A stretch of 64,000 nt of DNA from an uncultured Pseudomonadota bacterium (GCA_903870545.1 CAIQDI010000014.1:1-64000), one strand, 5' to 3'; positions 25,457 through 35,769 are shown, counted from the first letter of the stretch. The notes: generated by a model not told the origin, from the sequence alone. A program made the numbers and translations.

Positions 25457-26528
25457 ACGCATTGTGATTATGGCGGGCGGCACAGGTGGGCATATTTTCC
25501 CTGCTCTGGCGGTCGCGCAATTTTTACAAAATCAAGGCTGGCAAGTTTCGTGGCTTGGCACAAAAGCAGGTTTAGAAAGTCGCATCATTCCTGAAAATGG
25601 CATTGAAATCGACTGGCTTTCGGTTTCGGGTGTGCGCGGAAAAGGCGTGTTGAGTAAATTCACCGCGATTTTTAAACTCGCTAAATCTTGCGTTGAAGCT
25701 CGACGAATTTTAAAACAACGTAAGCCAAATGTCGTTTTGGGAATGGGTGGATTTGTTGCCGCACCAGGTGGTTTGATGGCGAAAGTGTTAGGAATTCCGT
25801 TAATTATTCACGAACAAAATCGTGTCGTTGGCACAACCAATCGTTTGTTGGCAAAAATTGCCACGAAAGTTTTGCAAGGTTTCCCGAATAGTTTTGCGCC
25901 AAACGTTGAAGCGATTTGTACCGGAAATCCGCTTCGTGAAACATTAAAGCACATCCCCCCTGCCCCCCTTCAAAGGGGGGAAAGCCTGAGAATTTTTGTT
26001 CTGGGTGGAAGTCAAGGGGCGAAAGCCTTAAATGAAAATGTACCGAATGCAATTTCGTTATTTGCTTCTCCCCCCTTTGAAGGGGGGCGGGGGGGTTGTG
26101 CTGTTCGTCATCAAACAGGCGCGGCAATGCAAAATGAAGTTGCCGAAAAATATAAAACGTTAAACTTAAACGCAGAAGCCAGCACGTTTATTGAAGATAT
26201 GGCGGCTGCGTATTCATGGGCGGATTTAATCATTTGCCGCGCAGGTGCAATGACCATCAGCGAAGTTGCCGCAATGGGCATTCCCGCGATTTTCATTCCG
26301 CTGCCGAATGCGATTGACGACCACCAAACCGCCAACGCCAAATATCTAACTGAATCCGGCGCAGGCTTGTTAGTAAAACAAAGCGACTTAACAGCTGAAA
26401 ACTTAGCGCAACAAATTGAAAAATTGTGTGAAAATTTACCCGGACGACGCGCCATTTCTCAATCATTAGCCTATTTAAACGCAACCGAAACCGTTGCTCA
26501 CATTTGTATCGCGGAGGCGAAAGCATGA
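25449..26528 (+). CDS. murG: UDP-GlcNAc:lipid I transferase MurG with two inserted palindromes
   Basis: A GT28 glycosyltransferase (359 residues) forming lipid II at the inner face of the membrane. Motifs are [53 protein letters not shown] and [14 protein letters not shown]. Two stretches are foreign to the family: PPAPLQRGE before the GGSQGA loop, and [11 protein letters not shown] after NAISLF. Each is encoded by a C-run/G-run palindrome, in opposite orientations. The frame is intact. The stop overlaps the murC ATG (ATGA). Confidence 0.94.
   Translation: MTKRIVIMAGGTGGHIFPALAVAQFLQNQGWQVSWLGTKAGLESRIIPENGIEIDWLSVSGVRGKGVLSKFTAIFKLAKSCVEARRILKQRKPNVVLGMGGFVAAPGGLMAKVLGIPLIIHEQNRVVGTTNRLLAKIATKVLQGFPNSFAPNVEAICTGNPLRETLKHIPPAPLQRGESLRIFVLGGSQGAKALNENVPNAISLFASPPFEGGRGGCAVRHQTGAAMQNEVAEKYKTLNLNAEASTFIEDMAAAYSWADLIICRAGAMTISEVAAMGIPAIFIPLPNAIDDHQTANAKYLTESGAGLLVKQSDLTAENLAQQIEKLCENLPGRRAISQSLAYLNATETVAHICIAEAKA
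25950..25985 (+). repeat. C-run/G-run palindromic element, copy A, in murG
   Basis: CCCCCCTG (25955-25962) precedes the palindrome CCCCCCTT-CA-AAGGGGGG (25963-25980). About 32 nt match the reverse complement of copy B at 26063-26099. In this orientation and frame it encodes PPAPLQRGE. Confidence 0.8.
26063..26099 (-). repeat. C-run/G-run palindromic element, copy B (inverted), in murG
   Basis: CCCCCCTTTGAAGGGGGG (26070-26087), then C and seven Gs (26089-26095). It is the near-perfect inverse of copy A and lies 78 nt after it. In this orientation it encodes [11 protein letters not shown]. The two copies could pair into a long hairpin in DNA or mRNA. Confidence 0.8.
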
Positions 26529-27946
26529 ATTTTCCAAACAGTCCTTTAGGCTCGGTGCAACGCATTCATTTCGTTGGCATCGGCGGCACGGGCATGAGCG
26601 GCATCGCCGAAGTGTTATTAAATTTAGGTTATGCGATTTCTGGCTCGGACATCAAAGAAAGCGCGACGACGGAACGCCTTATAAATTTAGGCATCAACGT
26701 CATCATTGGTCATCAACGCGAAAACATCACGCAAGTTGATGTGGTGGTAGTTTCAAGTGCCATTGACCGCAAAAATCCCGAAGTGGACGAAGCGTATCAA
26801 CAACGTATTCCTGTGATTCCACGCGCGGAAATGTTGGCGGAATTGATGCGCTTTCGGTTTGGAATTGCCGTTGCCGGCACACACGGCAAAACCACCACGA
26901 CCAGTTTAACCGCGAGTTTGTTAGCAGAAGGTGGTTTAGATCCGACATTTGTCATTGGCGGAAGGTTGAACAGCGCAGGCACAAACGCTCAACTCGGTTT
27001 AGGAAATTATTTGGTTGCCGAAGCGGACGAAAGCGATGCGTCGTTTTTGTATTTGCAGCCGATGATTGCCATTGTCACCAACATCGATCACGATCACATG
27101 GCGACGTATGAAAATAGTTATTCCCGTTTGAAAGAAACGTTCGTCGAATTTTTGCATCATTTGCCTTTCTACGGATTGGCCGTTTTGTGTTTAGACGATG
27201 AAGGCGTGCGTGAAATTTTGCCATCGCTTTCAAAACCAATGGTGACTTACGGCGTGCATGAAGATGCAGATTTTCGGGCAACGAACATTCGTCAAGATGG
27301 AATGCACACGCATTTTACCGTGAAACGTCGTGGCGATTATTCGCCGCTTGAAGTCACGTTAAATATGCCGGGTTGGCATAACATGTTGAATGCGTTGGCG
27401 GCAATTGCGGTGGCCACAAAATTAGCAGTGGGCGATGCGGCAATTCAACGTAGTTTGAGTGCATTCAAAGGCATCGGTCGCCGCTTTCAAATTCAAGGCG
27501 ATTTGCCCGTTAGAAGTGGTATCATCACATTAGTGGACGATTATGGTCATCATCCGCGAGAAATTGCGGCAACCCTTGAAGCCTTAAAACAAGCCTGGTC
27601 AAATCGTCGTTCAATTATCATTTTTCAGCCGCATCGTTACACCCGAACCCGCGATTTATTTGAAGATTTTGTGCAAGTTTTAGCGGGCGTGGATGTGCTA
27701 ATTTTGATGGACATTTATCCCGCTGGCGAAAGTGTCATTACCGGCGCGGACGGGCGTTCATTAAGTCGGGCTATTCGTTTGCGTGGTCAAGTCGATCCGA
27801 TTTTTGTGGAACGCTGGGAAGATTTACCAAAGTTGCTCGCAGGAATTATTCACGAAAACGATGTGGTTTTGACGATGGGCGCAGGAAATGTGGGGCAATT
27901 TTCAACGCAATTACCGCAGTTACTTTTGCAGGAATTGGCGGGTTAA
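26525..27946 (+). CDS. murC: UDP-MurNAc:L-alanine ligase MurC
   Basis: The first Mur ligase (473 residues), adding L-Ala to UDP-MurNAc. Motifs are [70 protein letters not shown] and [15 protein letters not shown] at 26525 has GGAGG 8 nt upstream and overlaps the murG stop. The fused murB-ddl gene follows 3 nt after its stop. Confidence 0.97.
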   Translation: MNFPNSPLGSVQRIHFVGIGGTGMSGIAEVLLNLGYAISGSDIKESATTERLINLGINVIIGHQRENITQVDVVVVSSAIDRKNPEVDEAYQQRIPVIPRAEMLAELMRFRFGIAVAGTHGKTTTTSLTASLLAEGGLDPTFVIGGRLNSAGTNAQLGLGNYLVAEADESDASFLYLQPMIAIVTNIDHDHMATYENSYSRLKETFVEFLHHLPFYGLAVLCLDDEGVREILPSLSKPMVTYGVHEDADFRATNIRQDGMHTHFTVKRRGDYSPLEVTLNMPGWHNMLNALAAIAVATKLAVGDAAIQRSLSAFKGIGRRFQIQGDLPVRSGIITLVDDYGHHPREIAATLEALKQAWSNRRSIIIFQPHRYTRTRDLFEDFVQVLAGVDVLILMDIYPAGESVITGADGRSLSRAIRLRGQVDPIFVERWEDLPKLLAGIIHENDVVLTMGAGNVGQFSTQLPQLLLQELAG

Positions 27947-27949
27947 ATC

Positions 27950-29764
27950 GTGAGCCAACCGACTGGACAAATGCGTTATAACGAACCGCTTGCGAATTAT
28001 ACGAGTTGGCGCGTCGGTGGCGTGGCGGATAAATTTTATCAACCCACTGACAAAACCGATTTGATTCGCTTTGTGCAAAATCTGCCCGAAAACGAACCGC
28101 TATTTTGGATGGGTTTGGGCAGTAATTTGTTGGTGCGTGACGGTGGAATTCGTGGCACGGTAATCAACACTAAAAATCGATTGAAAGTCATGCAATGCTC
28201 TGACGACGAAACTATTTACGTTGAAGCCGGCGTACCGTGTGCGCTCGTGGCAAAATTTTGTGCTGAACAAGGTTTGATTGGCGCAGAATTTTTAGCGGGA
28301 ATTCCTGGCACAATGGGTGGCGCATTGAAAATGAACGCAGGCGCATTCGGCGGCGAAACGTGGAGAATTGTGCAAAACGTTGAAATGTTAAATCGGCGTG
28401 GCGACGTTTTTATAAAATCAGCCGACGAATTTAAAATCAGTTATCGCTATGTTAATTTGAATGTGGACGAGTGGTTTTTAGCGACCACGTTGAAATTACA
28501 AAAAGGCGACACCAGCGAAAGCCAACAAAATATAAAAATGTTGCTGGCAAAACGCGCCAATTCGCAACCTACCAATCAACCGAGTTGCGGTTCGGTGTTT
28601 AAAAATCCAACGGGTGATTATGCAGCGCGTTTAATTGAAGCGGCGGGTTTAAAAGGTTTCAAAATCGCGGGCGCACAGGTTTCTGAAAAACACGCGAATT
28701 TTATTATCAACATCGGCAACGCAACAGCGGCAGATATTGAACAATTGATGGCATTCGTACAGGCGCAAGTCGCGCAAAAACACGGTATAAATTTACAAAC
28801 GGAGGTCTGCATTGTGGGGGAAAAGTTGAATACAAAACGAATCGCACGCGCCGAAGATTTTGGCACGGTCGCCGTCTTAATGGGCGGAAATTCAGCAGAA
28901 CGTGAAGTGTCATTGCGAAGTGGCGCGGCGGTTCATGCCGCTTTAATGGCACGCGGCGTTGAGGCAATTGCGGTTAATATCAAAGGCAATGTGATTGAAT
29001 TTCTGACGGATTTGGATGTTGACCGTGTTTTCAATATTATTCACGGACGCGGCGGTGAAGATGGCGTGTTGCAAGGCGTTTTGGACGTTTTGAATTTGCC
29101 TTACACGGGCAGCGGCGTTTTAGCGTCTGCCCTCGCAATGGATAAATTACGCACAAAATTATGCTGGCGTGGCGCGAATTTACCGACTCCAAATTGGTTT
29201 GTGTTGAAAAATGAAAATGATATTGATGCCTGTATCGACGCATTAAATTTTCCGATTATCGTAAAACCGTCGCTCGAAGGTTCAAGCGTCGGCATGAGCA
29301 AAGCCAAAAATCGCACTGAATTGGTTGCCGCGCTAAACATTGCGCTCGCGTGTCACTGCGAAGTTTATGCCGAAGCGTGGGTGACGGGCGATGAATACAC
29401 CGTCGGAATTTTACAAGGCAAAGCGTTACCCATTATTCGATTGGAAACACCGCGTGACTTTTACGATTACGAAGCAAAATACAATTCAACCACCACGCAA
29501 TACTATTGTCCATCTGGTTTGAACGCCGAACGAGAATTACAGTTGCAACAATTAGCATTGCAAGCAAATGATGTTATCGGCGTGGAAGGTTGGGCGCGAG
29601 TGGATGTATTTATCGACCAAAATGAGCAAGCGCAATTGATTGAAATCAACACCGTTCCTGGTATGACGGATCATAGTTTAGTACCGATGGCGGCAAAACA
29701 GGCAGGCATAGATTTTAATGAACTTGTGTGGCGAATTTTGGAAACGAGCGTTCGGTTGAGCTGA
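27950..29764 (+). CDS. MurB-Ddl fusion: UDP-MurNAc dehydrogenase plus D-Ala-D-Ala ligase
   Basis: One uninterrupted 604-codon frame from GTG at 27950. Residues 1-291 are a complete type II-like MurB: TSWRVGGVAD, GLGSNLLVRDGG, AGIPGTMGGALKMNAGAFGGE, SCGSVFKNP, KHANFIIN, ending with the usual MurB terminus TEVCIVGE. Residues about 297-604 are a complete Ddl: VLMGGNSAEREVSLRSG, IHGRGGEDGVLQGVLD, IVKPSLEGSSVGMSK, EINTVPGMTDHSLVP. The domains act in the same pathway, making UDP-MurNAc and D-Ala-D-Ala. There is no stop at the boundary, but GGAGGT and GTG sit there (see 28801-28816), so a separate Ddl may also be made. It overlaps ftsQ by one base. Confidence 0.88.
   Translation: MSQPTGQMRYNEPLANYTSWRVGGVADKFYQPTDKTDLIRFVQNLPENEPLFWMGLGSNLLVRDGGIRGTVINTKNRLKVMQCSDDETIYVEAGVPCALVAKFCAEQGLIGAEFLAGIPGTMGGALKMNAGAFGGETWRIVQNVEMLNRRGDVFIKSADEFKISYRYVNLNVDEWFLATTLKLQKGDTSESQQNIKMLLAKRANSQPTNQPSCGSVFKNPTGDYAARLIEAAGLKGFKIAGAQVSEKHANFIINIGNATAADIEQLMAFVQAQVAQKHGINLQTEVCIVGEKLNTKRIARAEDFGTVAVLMGGNSAEREVSLRSGAAVHAALMARGVEAIAVNIKGNVIEFLTDLDVDRVFNIIHGRGGEDGVLQGVLDVLNLPYTGSGVLASALAMDKLRTKLCWRGANLPTPNWFVLKNENDIDACIDALNFPIIVKPSLEGSSVGMSKAKNRTELVAALNIALACHCEVYAEAWVTGDEYTVGILQGKALPIIRLETPRDFYDYEAKYNSTTTQYYCPSGLNAERELQLQQLALQANDVIGVEGWARVDVFIDQNEQAQLIEINTVPGMTDHSLVPMAAKQAGIDFNELVWRILETSVRLS
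28801..28816 (+). promoter_or_regulatory. Internal Shine-Dalgarno and GTG start at the MurB/Ddl boundary
   Basis: GGAGGT (28801-28806) is followed, 8 nt after GGAGG, by GTG (28814-28816), which is codon 289 in the frame of the fusion. Initiation here would give a Ddl of about 316 residues starting VGEKLNTKRIARAEDFG. This is the strongest ribosome binding site I see in the cluster apart from murC. Confidence 0.6.
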
Positions 29765-30480
29765 TGGGCTTGGTAAAAATCATCGTGATTATGGCGTTAT
29801 TGACGAGCTTAGTTTATTCTGTGAAAGAATTAGTGCCAATTAAGCATGTACGAATTGAAAGTACATTTCAGTACATTAGCAAAGACGAAATTAAAACGTT
29901 ATTGATACCGCTAGTCGATGTCGGATTTTTTGACGCAAACGTGCAAGCTATACAGGAGCGTTTGGCGCAATTAGTTTGGGTTGAAAGTGCGACCGTCAAT
30001 CGCGTTTGGTCTGATACATTAACGATCAAAATTAAAGAAAAGCGTCCCTTCGTGCGCTGGGGGGAGCAGAATCTAATCAGCGGTCGCGGCGAAATTATTA
30101 AACCCGCCGAAATCGAACCGTTTGTTAATTTACCGGTTTTGAATGGCCCCGAAGGTCAGCAAGTTAAATCATTAGAAATTATGAAAGGTGTGAATACTGC
30201 GCTGGCAGATCAGGCGATGCAAATGGCAGAATTTAGCATTAACAACCGCTGGGCGTGGAAAATTAAATTAACCACGGGATTAGAAATTTTGCTGGGACGA
30301 AATGATCAGTTAAAAAAATTACAGCGTTTTATGAAAACATTGGATGTTTTAGGACAAGAACAACTAAATTCCATGGCGGTAGTTGATTTGCGCTATCCTA
30401 ATGGTTACGCTGTTTCTTGGAAACAAAACGCCCAACCAATCGATTGGAAAAACTTAGCCGCGCAAGCTGCAAATAGATAA
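29764..30480 (+). CDS. ftsQ: Cell division protein FtsQ
   Basis: A bitopic divisome protein (238 residues) linking FtsA/FtsK to FtsL-FtsB. It has one N-terminal membrane helix (LVKIIVIMALLTSLVYSV), a POTRA domain (IKHVRIESTFQYISKDEIKTLL) and the FtsQ beta domain (WVESATVNRVWSDTLTIKIKEKRPFVRWG). ATG at 29764 overlaps the ddl stop (TGATG). The cytoplasmic tail is very short, only a few residues. Confidence 0.92.
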   Translation: MGLVKIIVIMALLTSLVYSVKELVPIKHVRIESTFQYISKDEIKTLLIPLVDVGFFDANVQAIQERLAQLVWVESATVNRVWSDTLTIKIKEKRPFVRWGEQNLISGRGEIIKPAEIEPFVNLPVLNGPEGQQVKSLEIMKGVNTALADQAMQMAEFSINNRWAWKIKLTTGLEILLGRNDQLKKLQRFMKTLDVLGQEQLNSMAVVDLRYPNGYAVSWKQNAQPIDWKNLAAQAANR

Positions 30481-30503
30481 AATAGGCTGCAACAGAGTAA
30501 AAA

Positions 30504-31748
30504 ATGGCAAAAAAAACAGAACGTAATTTAATCGTCGGACTCGATATAGGTACATCAAAAGTCGCGGCTATCGTAGGCGAATTGACAGGAGATGGTCATC
30601 TCGAAGTCATTGGCTTTGGCTCTACACCGTCACGAGGATTGAAAAAAGGTATCGTCGTTAATTTAGAAACTACGGTACAGTCGATTCAACGGGCGATTGA
30701 AGAAGCGGAGTTAATGGCGGGTTGCCAAATCAAATCCGTTTTTGCAGGTATTGCTGGCAGTCATATTCGCAGCCGTAATTCATTAGGCGTGGTGGCGATT
30801 AAAGATAAAGAAGTGTCACAATATGACATTGACCGCGTCATTGATTCTGCGCGAGCTGTGGCAATTTCGGCGGATCAAAAAGTATTACACATTTTGCCGC
30901 AAGAATTCATTATCGACACACAAGAAGGTATTAAAGAACCGATTGGTATGTCAGGCATTCGTTTGGAAGCAAAAGTTCACATTGTGACTAGCAGTGTCAG
31001 CGCGTCACAAAACATTATTAAATGTATTCGCCGCTGTAATTTAGAAGTCGATGACATTGTGCTGGAACAACTCGCTTCATGCCACGCCGTTTTAACGGAA
31101 GATGAAAAAGAATTAGGCGTGTGCTTAATTGATATTGGTGGCGGCACAACCGATATTGCAGTGTATGTTGAAGGAGCCATTAAACACACGGCAGTCATTC
31201 CGATTGCAGGTGATCAAGTTACCAATGATATTGCGGTCGCGTTACGAACGCCAACAGCCAGCGCGGAAGAAATCAAACAGCGTTATGCCTGTGCGATGAC
31301 CAAATTGTTAAGTGACGACGAAGATATTATCGAAGTGCCAAGCATTAGCGACAACAAACCATTTCGTAAAATTTCGCGTCAAACGCTGGCTGATATTATC
31401 GAACCTCGCTACGAGGAATTGATGTTATTAGTCCAATCCGAATTGCGGCGCGTGGGTTATGAAGAACAAATTGCCGCCGGTATTGTCTTAACCGGTGGAA
31501 GTTCCCAAGTCTGGGGTCTCATCGAATTGGCGGAAGAAATTTTTCACATGCCAGTCCGAATGGGAAGTCCACAAAATGTCAGCGGTCTAACCGAAGTCGT
31601 GAAAAACCCGATTCATTCAACGGGTGTAGGTTTATTGATGTATGGACGCGATTATCATCATCAGCAAGGTTTGCATCGCACAACCGATTACGACAGTGGT
31701 TCAACATTATTAACAAAAATAAAAAGTTGGTTTCAAGGTAATTTTTAA
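30504..31748 (+). CDS. ftsA: Cell division protein FtsA
   Basis: An actin-like ATPase (414 residues) that tethers FtsZ to the membrane. The N-terminus NLIVGLDIGTSKVAAIVGE, the nucleotide-binding GVCLIDIGGGTTDIAVY and IVLTGGSSQVWGL are family motifs. The C-terminal amphipathic membrane-targeting helix is visible (LLTKIKSWFQGNF). ftsZ follows after 56 nt. Confidence 0.97.
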   Translation: MAKKTERNLIVGLDIGTSKVAAIVGELTGDGHLEVIGFGSTPSRGLKKGIVVNLETTVQSIQRAIEEAELMAGCQIKSVFAGIAGSHIRSRNSLGVVAIKDKEVSQYDIDRVIDSARAVAISADQKVLHILPQEFIIDTQEGIKEPIGMSGIRLEAKVHIVTSSVSASQNIIKCIRRCNLEVDDIVLEQLASCHAVLTEDEKELGVCLIDIGGGTTDIAVYVEGAIKHTAVIPIAGDQVTNDIAVALRTPTASAEEIKQRYACAMTKLLSDDEDIIEVPSISDNKPFRKISRQTLADIIEPRYEELMLLVQSELRRVGYEEQIAAGIVLTGGSSQVWGLIELAEEIFHMPVRMGSPQNVSGLTEVVKNPIHSTGVGLLMYGRDYHHQQGLHRTTDYDSGSTLLTKIKSWFQGNF

Positions 31749-31804
31749 ACACATACTTTTTATAATAAACATTTTTAAAGAATAAATTTAAAGGATAAAT
31801 AAAC

Positions 31805-32992
31805 ATGAAAGATACATTTGAATTGATTGATACTTATAGCGAAAGCGCAGTAATCAAAGTCATCGGGATTGGTGGTGGTGGTAATAATGCAGTCAGCCAC
31901 ATGGCGGGCAATCATATTGAGGGCGTAGAATTCATTTGTGCCAATACCGATGCACAAGCGTTACGCAAATTGAATTTCGGCACAATTATTCAATTAGGCG
32001 TGGAATTAACCAAAGGGTTAGGCGCAGGCACCAATCCAGAAGTGGGTCGTTTAGCAGCAGAAGAAAATAAAAATCGTATTCGCGAAGTGTTGGAAGGCGC
32101 AGATATGGTATTTTTAACCGCTGGAATGGGCGGTGGTACTGGAACGGGTGCCATTCCCGTGGTGGCGGAAATCGCCCGCAGCATGGGAATTTTAACGGTT
32201 GCCGTTGTCACCAAACCATTTTTGTTTGAAGGCAAGAAAAAACAAGATGCCGCTGAAAAAGGTATTATCGAATTAGAGCGTTTTGTTGATTCGTTAATCA
32301 CGATTCCAAACCAAAAATTATTACCTGTTTTGGGTAATAAAGTGTCACTTATCGATGCGTTTCAAGCGGCAAATAATGTGCTATTGGACGCAGTTCAAGG
32401 TATCACGGATTTAATTGTTCACCCTGGAATGATTAACGTGGATTTTGCAGACGTTCGCACCGTCATGTCAGATATGGGCGCAGCTATTATGGGAACGGGA
32501 ACGGCAACCGGTGAACATCGGGCGCGTGAAGCCGCTGAGAAAGCAATTGCTTGTCCGTTACTGGAAGACATTAACCTGAAAGGCGCACGCGGTATTTTGG
32601 TGAATATCTCAGGATCCAACATGGGGTTAGCGGAATTCAGCGAAGTGGGCGACATCGTGTCACAGTTTGCTGCGGAAGATGCAACCATCAAAATCGGCAT
32701 GTCGATTAACCCCGATTTAGACGACGAAATTAAAGTCACTGTTGTGGCAACGGGAATGGGAATGCCAGCGGTTGAGGTCAAATTACCCACTAAAAATGCA
32801 AATACCGCGCGTCACCTTTCCGGCGGTCAAATGAATTATGATGGTTTGGATACACCTGCTTTCAAACGTCAACATTCAGCACAGCCAACTCGCACGGAAG
32901 GTCGTGAAACTCGTTTTGGCGCACAACCTAAACAAGGCGGTGATATTGAGTATTTAGATATTCCCGCTTTTTTAAGACGACAAGCCGATTAA
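31805..32992 (+). CDS. ftsZ: Cell division protein FtsZ
   Basis: A tubulin-like GTPase (395 residues) forming the Z-ring. GIGGGGNNAVSHM and the tubulin signature GGGTGTGAIPVVAEIA bind GTP; the T7 loop DFADVRTVM contains the catalytic Asp. The linker after residue 320 is short, and the C-terminal peptide LDIPAFLRRQAD binds FtsA and ZipA. AAGGA lies upstream of ATG at 31805. A terminator follows at 33033. Confidence 0.98.
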   Translation: MKDTFELIDTYSESAVIKVIGIGGGGNNAVSHMAGNHIEGVEFICANTDAQALRKLNFGTIIQLGVELTKGLGAGTNPEVGRLAAEENKNRIREVLEGADMVFLTAGMGGGTGTGAIPVVAEIARSMGILTVAVVTKPFLFEGKKKQDAAEKGIIELERFVDSLITIPNQKLLPVLGNKVSLIDAFQAANNVLLDAVQGITDLIVHPGMINVDFADVRTVMSDMGAAIMGTGTATGEHRAREAAEKAIACPLLEDINLKGARGILVNISGSNMGLAEFSEVGDIVSQFAAEDATIKIGMSINPDLDDEIKVTVVATGMGMPAVEVKLPTKNANTARHLSGGQMNYDGLDTPAFKRQHSAQPTRTEGRETRFGAQPKQGGDIEYLDIPAFLRRQAD

Positions 32993-33032
32993 CTTATTTT
33001 TCTGTTGCAGATTTTTCTGCAAACAACCCAAC

Positions 33033-33061
33033 TAACGCGCTCAATTGGGCGCGTTATTTTT
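33033..33061 (+). terminator. Intrinsic terminator after ftsZ
   Basis: TAACGCGC (33033-33040) pairs with GCGCGTTA (33049-33056) around an 8-nt loop and is followed by TTTTT (33057-33061). lpxC starts 18 nt further on, so lpxC may have its own promoter or depend on read-through. Confidence 0.8.
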
Positions 33062-33078
33062 AACGGGCAATTCACATT

Positions 33079-34002
33079 ATGATCAAACAGCGTACTTTAA
33101 AAAACACCATTCGCGCCACGGGTGTTGGCTTGCACACTGGCGAGCAAGTTTATTTAACACTGCATCCCGCCGAACCTAATACCGGTATTTGCTTTCGACG
33201 GGTCGATTTAGAAACACCCGTCACGATTCAAGCTAAACCTGAAAATGTAGGCGAAACTACGCTTTCAACCACGTTAGTTTTAGGTGATGTGAAAATTTCT
33301 ACCGTCGAACATTTGTTGTCCGCCTTTGCCGGTTTAGGAATTGATAATGCCATTATCGATGTTACCGCACCCGAAGTACCGATTATGGATGGCAGCGCAG
33401 GCCCGTTTGTATTTTTGTTGCAAGCCGCCGGCGTACAAGAACAAGATTGCCCTAAACAATATCTACGAATTAAACGTGCCGTGCGCGTCAATGATGGCGA
33501 TAAATGGGCGGCTTTTGAACCGTTTAACGGTTTTAAAGTCACTTTCACGATTGAATTTGAACACCCCGCCTTTGAAAATCATGTCAAAACAGCCACGATG
33601 GATTTTTCGTCCACCACGTTTGTGCGCGAAGTCAGTCGAGCGCGAACGTTTGGCTTTATGAAAGATATTGAATCGTTACAAAAAAATAATTTGGCGTTAG
33701 GCGGCAGTTTAGACAACGCTATTGTGGTTGACGATGACAAAGTGATTAACGAAGACGGATTGCGTTATGCCGATGAATTCGTCAAACATAAAATTCTCGA
33801 CGCAATTGGTGATTTATATTTGCTTGGTCACAGTTTAATCGGTGAATTCACCGGACATAAATCGGGACACGGTTTGAATAATCGCTTATTACGCGCGTTA
33901 TTAGAAGATAAAGAGGCGTGGGAAATGGTCAGTTTTGACAACGAAGACGACGCACCCATTTCATTTATGCGTTCCGCTGAAACACCGCGCCATCCAGAAT
34001 AA
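33079..34002 (+). CDS. lpxC: UDP-3-O-acyl-GlcNAc deacetylase LpxC
   Basis: A zinc deacetylase (307 residues), the committed step of lipid A synthesis. [18 protein letters not shown], the zinc ligand in [18 protein letters not shown], the [10 protein letters not shown] segment and [16 protein letters not shown] carry the family residues. The typical neighbour after ftsZ. Its stop abuts the ATG of sdhA with no gap. Confidence 0.97.
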   Translation: MIKQRTLKNTIRATGVGLHTGEQVYLTLHPAEPNTGICFRRVDLETPVTIQAKPENVGETTLSTTLVLGDVKISTVEHLLSAFAGLGIDNAIIDVTAPEVPIMDGSAGPFVFLLQAAGVQEQDCPKQYLRIKRAVRVNDGDKWAAFEPFNGFKVTFTIEFEHPAFENHVKTATMDFSSTTFVREVSRARTFGFMKDIESLQKNNLALGGSLDNAIVVDDDKVINEDGLRYADEFVKHKILDAIGDLYLLGHSLIGEFTGHKSGHGLNNRLLRALLEDKEAWEMVSFDNEDDAPISFMRSAETPRHPE

Positions 34003-35769
34003 ATGATTATCCACGAATTCGATGTGATTGTTGTCGGTGCAGGCGGCGCAGGTTTACGCGCTACGCTTGGCACGGTTGAAAAAGGCTTAAAAACCGCGTG
34101 TCTCACCAAAGTTTTTCCGACACGAAGTCACACGGTTGCCGCGCAAGGCGGTATCAGTGCGGCATTAGGAAATATGGGCGAGGACGATTGGCGATTTCAT
34201 TTTTACGACACGGTGAAAGGTTCAGATTGGCTCGGCGATCAAGATGCGATTGAATATATGTGCCGTGAAGCGATTCCCGCCGTGATTGAATTAGAACATT
34301 ATGGCGTACCGTTTTCGCGCACCGCCGACGGCAAAATTTATCAACGCGCGTTTGGTGGCATGACGACGCATTATGGCGAAGGTCAAGCGCAACGCACTTG
34401 TGCGGCGGCTGATAAAACGGGTCACGCCATTCTGCATACGCTTTATCAGCAAGCGTTAAAACATCACGCCGAATTTTTCGTTGAATATATTGTCCTCGAT
34501 TTAGTTATGGAAAATGGCGAATGTCGCGGTGTGATTGCGTGGTGTTTAGACGATGGTTCGTTGCATTTATTCAAAGCGCACGCTACGATTTTGGCAACTG
34601 GCGGTTATGGTCGGACGTATTTTTCGTGTACGTCTGCACACACCGTGACGGGCGACGGCAACGCGATGGTTTTACGCGCAGGTTTACCGTTGCAAGATAT
34701 GGAATTTATTCAATTTCACCCAACGGGCATTTACGGCGCGGGCTGTTTAATCACCGAAGGCGCACGCGGCGAAGGCGGTTATTTAACGAATTCCGAAGGC
34801 GAACGTTTTATGGAACGTTACGCGCCCACCGCCAAAGATTTAGCCTCGCGCGACGTGGTCAGTCGCGCCATGACGATGGAAATTCATGCGGGGCGTGGTG
34901 TCGGCGAATTGAAAGACCATCTTTATTTGCACCTTGAACATTTGCCCCCTGCCCTGCTTCACGAACGTTTGCCTGGAATTTCTGAAACGGCACGCATTTT
35001 CGCGGGCGTTGATGTCACCAAGCAACCAATTCCCGTTCTGCCAACCGTTCACTACAACATGGGCGGCATTCCAACCAATTATCACGCCGAAGTTGTGACA
35101 TTGGACGGCGAAAATCCCGATTCTGTTGTCAAAAGTTTAATGGCAATCGGTGAAGCGGCGTGTGTTTCAGTTCACGGCGCAAACCGTTTGGGTTCAAATT
35201 CGTTGTTGGATTTAGTTGTTTTTGGACGTGCGGCGGCGTTGCGGTGCGCCGAATTGATTGCGCCCAATCAACCACATTCCGATTTAAACCCCGAACATTA
35301 TGCCGAAGCGTTGGCGCGATTTGAAAAAATCAGAAATGCGAACGGTGATTCTAAAACCGCTGAAATCCGTTCCGCGATGCAAAAAACCATGCAAAGTAAA
35401 GCCGCTGTTTTTAGAACGCAATCGACGTTAGACGACGGCGTGACTGAAATGAAATCGGTGCGCGAATCATTTGAGAATTTAGGATTAACCGACCGTTCGT
35501 TAATTTGGAATACGGATTTAGTCGAAGCCTTGGAACTCGACAATTTACTTTCTCAAGCGACGGTTGCGATTCATGCCGCCGCCAATCGCCACGAAAGTCG
35601 GGGTGGTCATGCGCGAGAAGATTATCCGTTGCGTGATGATGAAAACTGGCTGAAACACACGCTGACGTGGCTGCAAAAAGACGAGGTGAAGATTGATTAT
35701 CGTCCCGTTCATTTGTACACGCTCACCGATGAAGTTGAAATGATTGCACCGAAAGCGCGAGTTTACTGA
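34003..35769 (+). CDS. sdhA: Succinate dehydrogenase/fumarate reductase flavoprotein subunit
   Basis: A 588-residue SdhA-type flavoprotein. The FAD site [14 protein letters not shown], the covalent-FAD His43 in [12 protein letters not shown], the active-site stretch [22 protein letters not shown], and [12 protein letters not shown] with [20 protein letters not shown] are all present. The length is normal and no catalytic residue is seen to be missing. The genes for the iron-sulfur subunit and membrane anchors (sdhB, C, D) are not in this window, so the gene is separated from its usual operon. It abuts lpxC directly. Confidence 0.92.
   Translation: MIIHEFDVIVVGAGGAGLRATLGTVEKGLKTACLTKVFPTRSHTVAAQGGISAALGNMGEDDWRFHFYDTVKGSDWLGDQDAIEYMCREAIPAVIELEHYGVPFSRTADGKIYQRAFGGMTTHYGEGQAQRTCAAADKTGHAILHTLYQQALKHHAEFFVEYIVLDLVMENGECRGVIAWCLDDGSLHLFKAHATILATGGYGRTYFSCTSAHTVTGDGNAMVLRAGLPLQDMEFIQFHPTGIYGAGCLITEGARGEGGYLTNSEGERFMERYAPTAKDLASRDVVSRAMTMEIHAGRGVGELKDHLYLHLEHLPPALLHERLPGISETARIFAGVDVTKQPIPVLPTVHYNMGGIPTNYHAEVVTLDGENPDSVVKSLMAIGEAACVSVHGANRLGSNSLLDLVVFGRAAALRCAELIAPNQPHSDLNPEHYAEALARFEKIRNANGDSKTAEIRSAMQKTMQSKAAVFRTQSTLDDGVTEMKSVRESFENLGLTDRSLIWNTDLVEALELDNLLSQATVAIHAAANRHESRGGHAREDYPLRDDENWLKHTLTWLQKDEVKIDYRPVHLYTLTDEVEMIAPKARVY

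Noticed and set aside
34945..34962. CCCCCTGCCCTGCTT in sdhA as a copy of the murG C-run element
   Set aside because: It lacks the G-run arm, and the encoded residues fit the normal SdhA sequence ([14 protein letters not shown]).
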